From Mycolicibacterium psychrotolerans (lineage in GTDB: Bacteria; Actinomycetota; Actinomycetes; Mycobacteriales; Mycobacteriaceae): 64,000 nt of DNA. The notes beneath the pieces are model-generated. The model ran no database searches and was not told the origin of the DNA. It saw only the letters and a program-made list of their open reading frames with translations. The stretch covers positions 744,001 through 808,000 of the forward strand of contig NZ_AP022574.1 in assembly GCF_010729305.1 (NCBI RefSeq), given 5' to 3'. Shown here piece after piece: positions 60,897-64,000 of the stretch. The translations under genes were made by a program, and so were the position numbers. Within the stretch, counting starts at the first letter, position 1. Each line of letters begins with the position of its first letter.

Positions 60897-61262
60897 GTGT
60901 CGACTCTGCAACAGGCGATGGAGATGGCGGCGCCTGAGCATCCGGGTCGATGGGTGGGTGCGATGGTGATGCGCCTGATCATCGTCGGCGGGCTCATCTG
61001 GCTCATCGTGTGGGCGGTGCGCAAGGCCCGGTCGCCGCGGCCGCCGCAGTATCCGTATCCACCCGCGTACTACCAGCAGCCGCCGCCGGGTGCCCCGTGG
61101 CCGCACCAGCCGCCCCCGCCCCCGGGTGCCGGCGGCGACCCTCCCTACCCCACTCAACCGGGCGGGGCCTGGCCCCCGCAGGCACCCCCGCCCTACGCCG
61201 CGCCGCACTGGCCCCAGCAGCCTCCGCCACCGACCGGCCCGCCGCCGGGGCAGCGTTCGTAG
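60897..61262 (+). CDS. Proline-rich single-pass membrane protein
   Basis: The 121-residue protein has one membrane helix (AMVMRLIIVGGLIWLIVWAV) after a short N-terminus and a long cytoplasmic or surface tail rich in Pro, Tyr and Gln (PPQYPYPPAYYQQPPPGAPW). The start is GTG 60897. Such tails often mediate protein contacts. No conserved domain is seen. It is followed 12 bp later by the GGDEF gene. Confidence 0.7.
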   Translation: MSTLQQAMEMAAPEHPGRWVGAMVMRLIIVGGLIWLIVWAVRKARSPRPPQYPYPPAYYQQPPPGAPWPHQPPPPPGAGGDPPYPTQPGGAWPPQAPPPYAAPHWPQQPPPPTGPPPGQRS

Positions 61263-61274
61263 CCGGCACGGGGG

Positions 61275-62342
61275 ATGAGGCGGCTTCGCCGTTCCGCTGA
61301 GCACCACCTCTGGCTGAGCGAGTACCTCGTCGCGCGCGGAGTGGCGCGACGCACCCGGCTGTGGCTCGCCGCGACGAGTGCGGCCATGGCGGCGGGAGTG
61401 CTGGCGTTGCTCTTCGGCGCCGGCGGGCCGCAGGACGCGGGACCGCGGGCACTGATGTGGATTGCCTTCGCCGGAGGGGTGTTCGGGACCCTGGTGTGGC
61501 TGTGGCGATGGCCCTCGCACGCGATGTCACTGGCGTTCGTCGCCGTGACCACGGTCTCCATCGCCGCGGCGTGCCTGGCCTATCCCGATCCGCTGGCCGC
61601 GCTGCTGGGCTGCATCGCCTTCACCACCATCGTCGGCTATGCGGCGTTCTTCCATTCACCCGAAGTGGTGGCCGGCGTTCTGCTCGTCGTCGCCGCCGTC
61701 GCCGCCGACCAGGCCGCCGGGGTCGCCACCCAAGGGCGGCTGACGCTCGCTGCGGTCGACCTGTTCCTCATCCTGCAGTGCAGCCTCGGCGTGGCGCTCG
61801 CCCTCTACAGTCTGGTCCGGACACTGCGGGGTGACCTGGCCGCCGCTGATCTCGACCCGCTGACAGGGCTTCTGAACCGGCGCGCCTTCCGCAGGGCTGT
61901 GGGTGGCCGGCTCTCGAATCACCAGGGCAAAAGCGGCTACCTGCTCACCGCGCTCTTGGATCTCGACGACTTCAAGGCCATCAACGACACTCACGGACAC
62001 GCCGCGGGTGACCAGGCCCTTGTCGCGGTCGCCGACGCCCTGCGCGCCACCGCGACGCCGACCTCCGTCATCGCACGAAGCGGCGGTGAGGAATTCCTGT
62101 TCGCCGACTTCGCGTCCGCACACGACGTCGTAGCGCGCTACGACGAGTTGTGCGTCGTCATCGCCGCTCTGCCCGTGTCCGTCACGGCCAGCATCGGCAC
62201 GTCGTTCGCCGATCTCACCGTGGCGACCCCGCGCTCCCACAACGAGCTTCTGGACCGCCTGATCGTCGCCGCCGACCAGGCGATGTACGACGCAAAACGC
62301 CGGGGCGGCAACCGATGTCATCACCACGGGAGAGTGTCGTGA
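61275..62342 (+). CDS. Membrane-bound diguanylate cyclase (GGDEF domain)
   Basis: The 355-residue protein has about six membrane helices (roughly residues 30-180). A GGDEF domain follows that starts DLDPLTGLLNRRAFRRAV and contains the metal site LLDLDDFKAINDTHGHAAGD and the active loop RSGGEEF. It should make cyclic di-GMP from GTP if active. The inhibitory RxxD site upstream of the loop is not obvious. No EAL/HD-GYP partner is adjacent. A strong hairpin follows the stop. Confidence 0.9.
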   Translation: MRRLRRSAEHHLWLSEYLVARGVARRTRLWLAATSAAMAAGVLALLFGAGGPQDAGPRALMWIAFAGGVFGTLVWLWRWPSHAMSLAFVAVTTVSIAAACLAYPDPLAALLGCIAFTTIVGYAAFFHSPEVVAGVLLVVAAVAADQAAGVATQGRLTLAAVDLFLILQCSLGVALALYSLVRTLRGDLAAADLDPLTGLLNRRAFRRAVGGRLSNHQGKSGYLLTALLDLDDFKAINDTHGHAAGDQALVAVADALRATATPTSVIARSGGEEFLFADFASAHDVVARYDELCVVIAALPVSVTASIGTSFADLTVATPRSHNELLDRLIVAADQAMYDAKRRGGNRCHHHGRVS

Positions 62343-62356
62343 TGCCGAGACGACAA

Positions 62357-62386
62357 GCGGGCCGCGCCGGGGTGGGCGCGGCCCGC
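62357..62386 (+). terminator. Perfect 12-bp hairpin after the GGDEF gene
   Basis: GCGGGCCGCGCC (62357-62368), loop GGGGTG, GGCGCGGCCCGC (62375-62386). The stem is fully paired and almost all G/C, and it starts 15 bp after the stop codon. A weak A-rich stretch but no U-tract follows, as is usual for mycobacterial terminators. Confidence 0.75.
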
Positions 62387-63010
62387 CGGAGAGCGTGAAA
62401 CGGTCGTGCGGACTACGTATACGGCCACGGCATGTGGCGATGCGCTCGGACCTCGGGGACCTCGGGCGCCTTTTCCGACGTAGCAATGTTCGTGGACGGC
62501 ACGTACGTTCGGCGCTCTCATCGGGTTCGTTCAGGCATCGTTCGTCGCTCACCACCTCCTGTTCCTGCCGCGATTCCGGGATGCTCTGTCAGCGCCGGAG
62601 GCGAGCGCTGACGGGGCCACACCCAGGGGGACGGTTCATCGGGCCTTGCGTTGCCGCCGGCACCGGCCGACCGAGAATTGCTGTGCGGCTGAGTAATAGT
62701 GAGAGTCCGTACCCGCGGCGCGGTCCGCCGTGCAACCGGGAGTTCGCACTGCGTGACGCGCAGCCAAGCGGCCTGCACGATCGCTTCTGCGTCCGTCACG
62801 GCCGGGCACTCGATGTCGCCCCGGGTCATCATCAACACCACATCCACCTCGCCTCGAGATGCTTATGTCGCCGATACCACATCTCTTACCACCGCGGCGG
62901 CGCTGATTCAAGACTTCGTCGCCGGGAAATTCTCCACGAGAACTGTTCCCGGCCAACATCTTCGGGTGCGAATCTGACAGCTGCCGCGGGGAGGGCGTTT
63001 TTGTCGGTGG
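62387..63010. other. Gene-poor interval between GGDEF gene and DUF222 gene
   Basis: These roughly 620 bp hold no reading frame with convincing protein signal on either strand, and overall GC is lower than in the flanks. It contains the perfect 8-bp hairpin GTCAGCGC-9nt-GCGCTGAC at 62588-62612. A minus frame at 62518-62847 has a locally protein-like stretch (VTDAEAIVQAAWLRVTQCEL) but turns into low-complexity sequence, so it could be a decayed gene. No tRNA-like structure was recognised. Confidence 0.5.
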
Positions 63011-63026
63011 TCGAATGTATGTTCGA
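63011..63026. promoter_or_regulatory. LexA (SOS) box candidate upstream of DUF222 gene
   Basis: TCGAATGTATGTTCGA matches the mycobacterial LexA consensus TCGAAC-N4-GTTCGA with one mismatch. It ends 3 bp before ATG 63030 and overlaps an alternative in-frame ATG at 63015. I recall some 13E12-family genes of M. tuberculosis being in the LexA regulon, which supports DNA-damage induction here. Confidence 0.7.
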
Positions 63027-63029
63027 AGT

Positions 63030-64000
63030 ATGTCGGGGACGGATCTGCAGGCCGCGGTCGCGACGCTGGTGGATGCCGTCGACACCCTGGCCGGCTGCGA
63101 CTCGGACCTGGCCACCGGCACCGAGCTGGTCGAGGTGCTCGACGAGCTGGAGACCGTGTGGTGCCGGCTGCCCGCGCTGCGGCACCGGCTGCTGGCCCGG
63201 CTGCAGGTCGAGACCACCCCGCAGCAGATGGGCGCCAAGAACTGGAAAGACGTCCTCGCGATCCGGTGGCGCATCACCACCGCCGAGGCACACCGCCGCC
63301 TGGGCGACGCCGCCCTGCTCGCCCCGCGCCAACCGGTGACCGGGCCGCCGCTGCCCCCAGCACTGCCGGCCGTCGCGGTCGCCCAGGAACGCGGGTTGAT
63401 CAATGCTGAGCATGTCGAGGTGATCCGCAAAGCCGTCGACAAACTCCCCGGCTTCGTCGATGCGGTGACCCGGGAGCAGTTCGAGGTCGACCTGGTGCGC
63501 ACCGCGGTCGGGGCCGGACCCAAAGACGTCGAGAACGCCGCCGATCTGACGTTGTTTCTGCTCGATCAGGACGGCCCCGCACCCGATGACACCGAACGCG
63601 CCCGCACACGTGGGGTGACGAAGGGCAAGCAGCGCCGCGATGCCATGACCGACCTGGCCGCCCGGTTGACGCCCGAAGCGTGGGCGGTGTTCGAGGTCCT
63701 GTTCGCCAAATACGCCGCCCCCGGCATGTGCAATCCCGACGACCCCGAACCGTGCACCTCCGGCACCCCCACCCAGGCCCAGATCGACAACGATCACCGC
63801 AGCCTGGCCCAACGCCAACACGACGCGCTGCTCGCCATCGGACGGATCGCCCTGATGAGCGGCGAGGTGGGTCAGCTCAACGGGTTGCCGGTGTCGGTGA
63901 TCATCCGCACCACCCTGCAAGACCTCGAATCCCGGGCCGGGATCGGCGTCACCGGCGGCGGCACCCGCCTGCCCATCAAAGACGTCATCCGGATGGCCGC
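63030..64000 (+). CDS. DUF222 / 13E12 repeat family protein, 3' end outside window
   Basis: An open frame from ATG 63030 to the window edge encodes 323 residues: TDLQAAVATLVDAVDTLAGC; VEVLDELETVWCRLPALRHR; MGAKNWKDVLAIRWRITTAE; then LTPEAWAVFEVLFAKYAAPG. This is the DUF222 helical domain of the 13E12 family. The C-terminal HNH nuclease part should lie beyond 64000. An in-frame ATG at 63015 is possible, but it sits inside the SOS box. It is the second member of this family in the window and shares little direct sequence with the one at 40532. Confidence 0.9.
   Translation, partial: MSGTDLQAAVATLVDAVDTLAGCDSDLATGTELVEVLDELETVWCRLPALRHRLLARLQVETTPQQMGAKNWKDVLAIRWRITTAEAHRRLGDAALLAPRQPVTGPPLPPALPAVAVAQERGLINAEHVEVIRKAVDKLPGFVDAVTREQFEVDLVRTAVGAGPKDVENAADLTLFLLDQDGPAPDDTERARTRGVTKGKQRRDAMTDLAARLTPEAWAVFEVLFAKYAAPGMCNPDDPEPCTSGTPTQAQIDNDHRSLAQRQHDALLAIGRIALMSGEVGQLNGLPVSVIIRTTLQDLESRAGIGVTGGGTRLPIKDVIRMA

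Overview
The window is GC-rich, densely packed actinobacterial DNA that reads as a rapid-growing mycobacterium (Mycolicibacterium type). Support comes from a block matching, by recalled family knowledge, M. tuberculosis Rv0146-Rv0149 and Rv0153c-Rv0157 (methyltransferase, aldehyde dehydrogenase, SDR, quinone oxidoreductase, PtpB, FadE2, transhydrogenase). WhiB6, ESX-1 accessory genes, DUF222/13E12 HNH proteins, F420-type PPOX proteins and a cutinase point the same way. I see no IS element, CRISPR array, tRNA or rRNA.

Layout. 1-8.8 kb: a partial FadD with a divergent GntR regulator, an SRPBCC protein, a DUF3349-like remnant, a DUF72 protein, an M42 peptidase, a TetR regulator with tandem 16-bp repeats upstream, and a taurine/sulfonate-type ABC operon. 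8.9-19 kb: pntA-pntB, an AraC regulator, a FAD/Rieske oxidoreductase divergent from a PLP decarboxylase, then fadE2-ptpB. 19-25 kb: a run of minus-strand metabolic genes (DUF456, PPOX, HAD, Rv0149-, Rv0148-, Rv0147- and Rv0146-like). 25-30 kb: two divergent TetR genes, a FUSC exporter-like operon and a pirin. 30-36 kb: a complete fructose phosphotransferase locus, ptsI divergent from deoR-fruK-fruA-ptsH.

The most interesting part is 36.4-46 kb. Next to ptsH lies the 5' half of mycP1 (mycosin, + strand), abutting head-on the 5' third of espG1 (- strand), which is followed by intact espF and espE. In ESX-1 loci these are the outer ends of two convergent operons that flank the whole secretion apparatus. 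Here they are joined directly, at a point that can be placed within about 2 bp, and everything between them (EccA-E, EsxA/B, PE/PPE, EspB and others) is missing. This looks like the scar of a single deletion of ESX-1. The flanking Rv3860-type ATPase gene and whiB6 remain. The ATPase gene carries a perfect 40-bp palindrome.

46-64 kb: mixed accessory and housekeeping genes. These include an acyl-CoA carboxylase beta-type subunit, a DivIVA-motif protein, an EVE-domain protein, a second pirin, tandem small GNAT proteins, a cutinase, a GntR/UTRA remnant, an RclA-like flavoprotein, a zinc alcohol dehydrogenase, RecQ with a Tudor-like tail, an aldehyde dehydrogenase, a GGDEF protein, and a 3'-truncated DUF222 gene preceded by a LexA-like SOS box. 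Three long near-perfect hairpins lie at gene ends (about 11.9, 19.0 and 36.3 kb).
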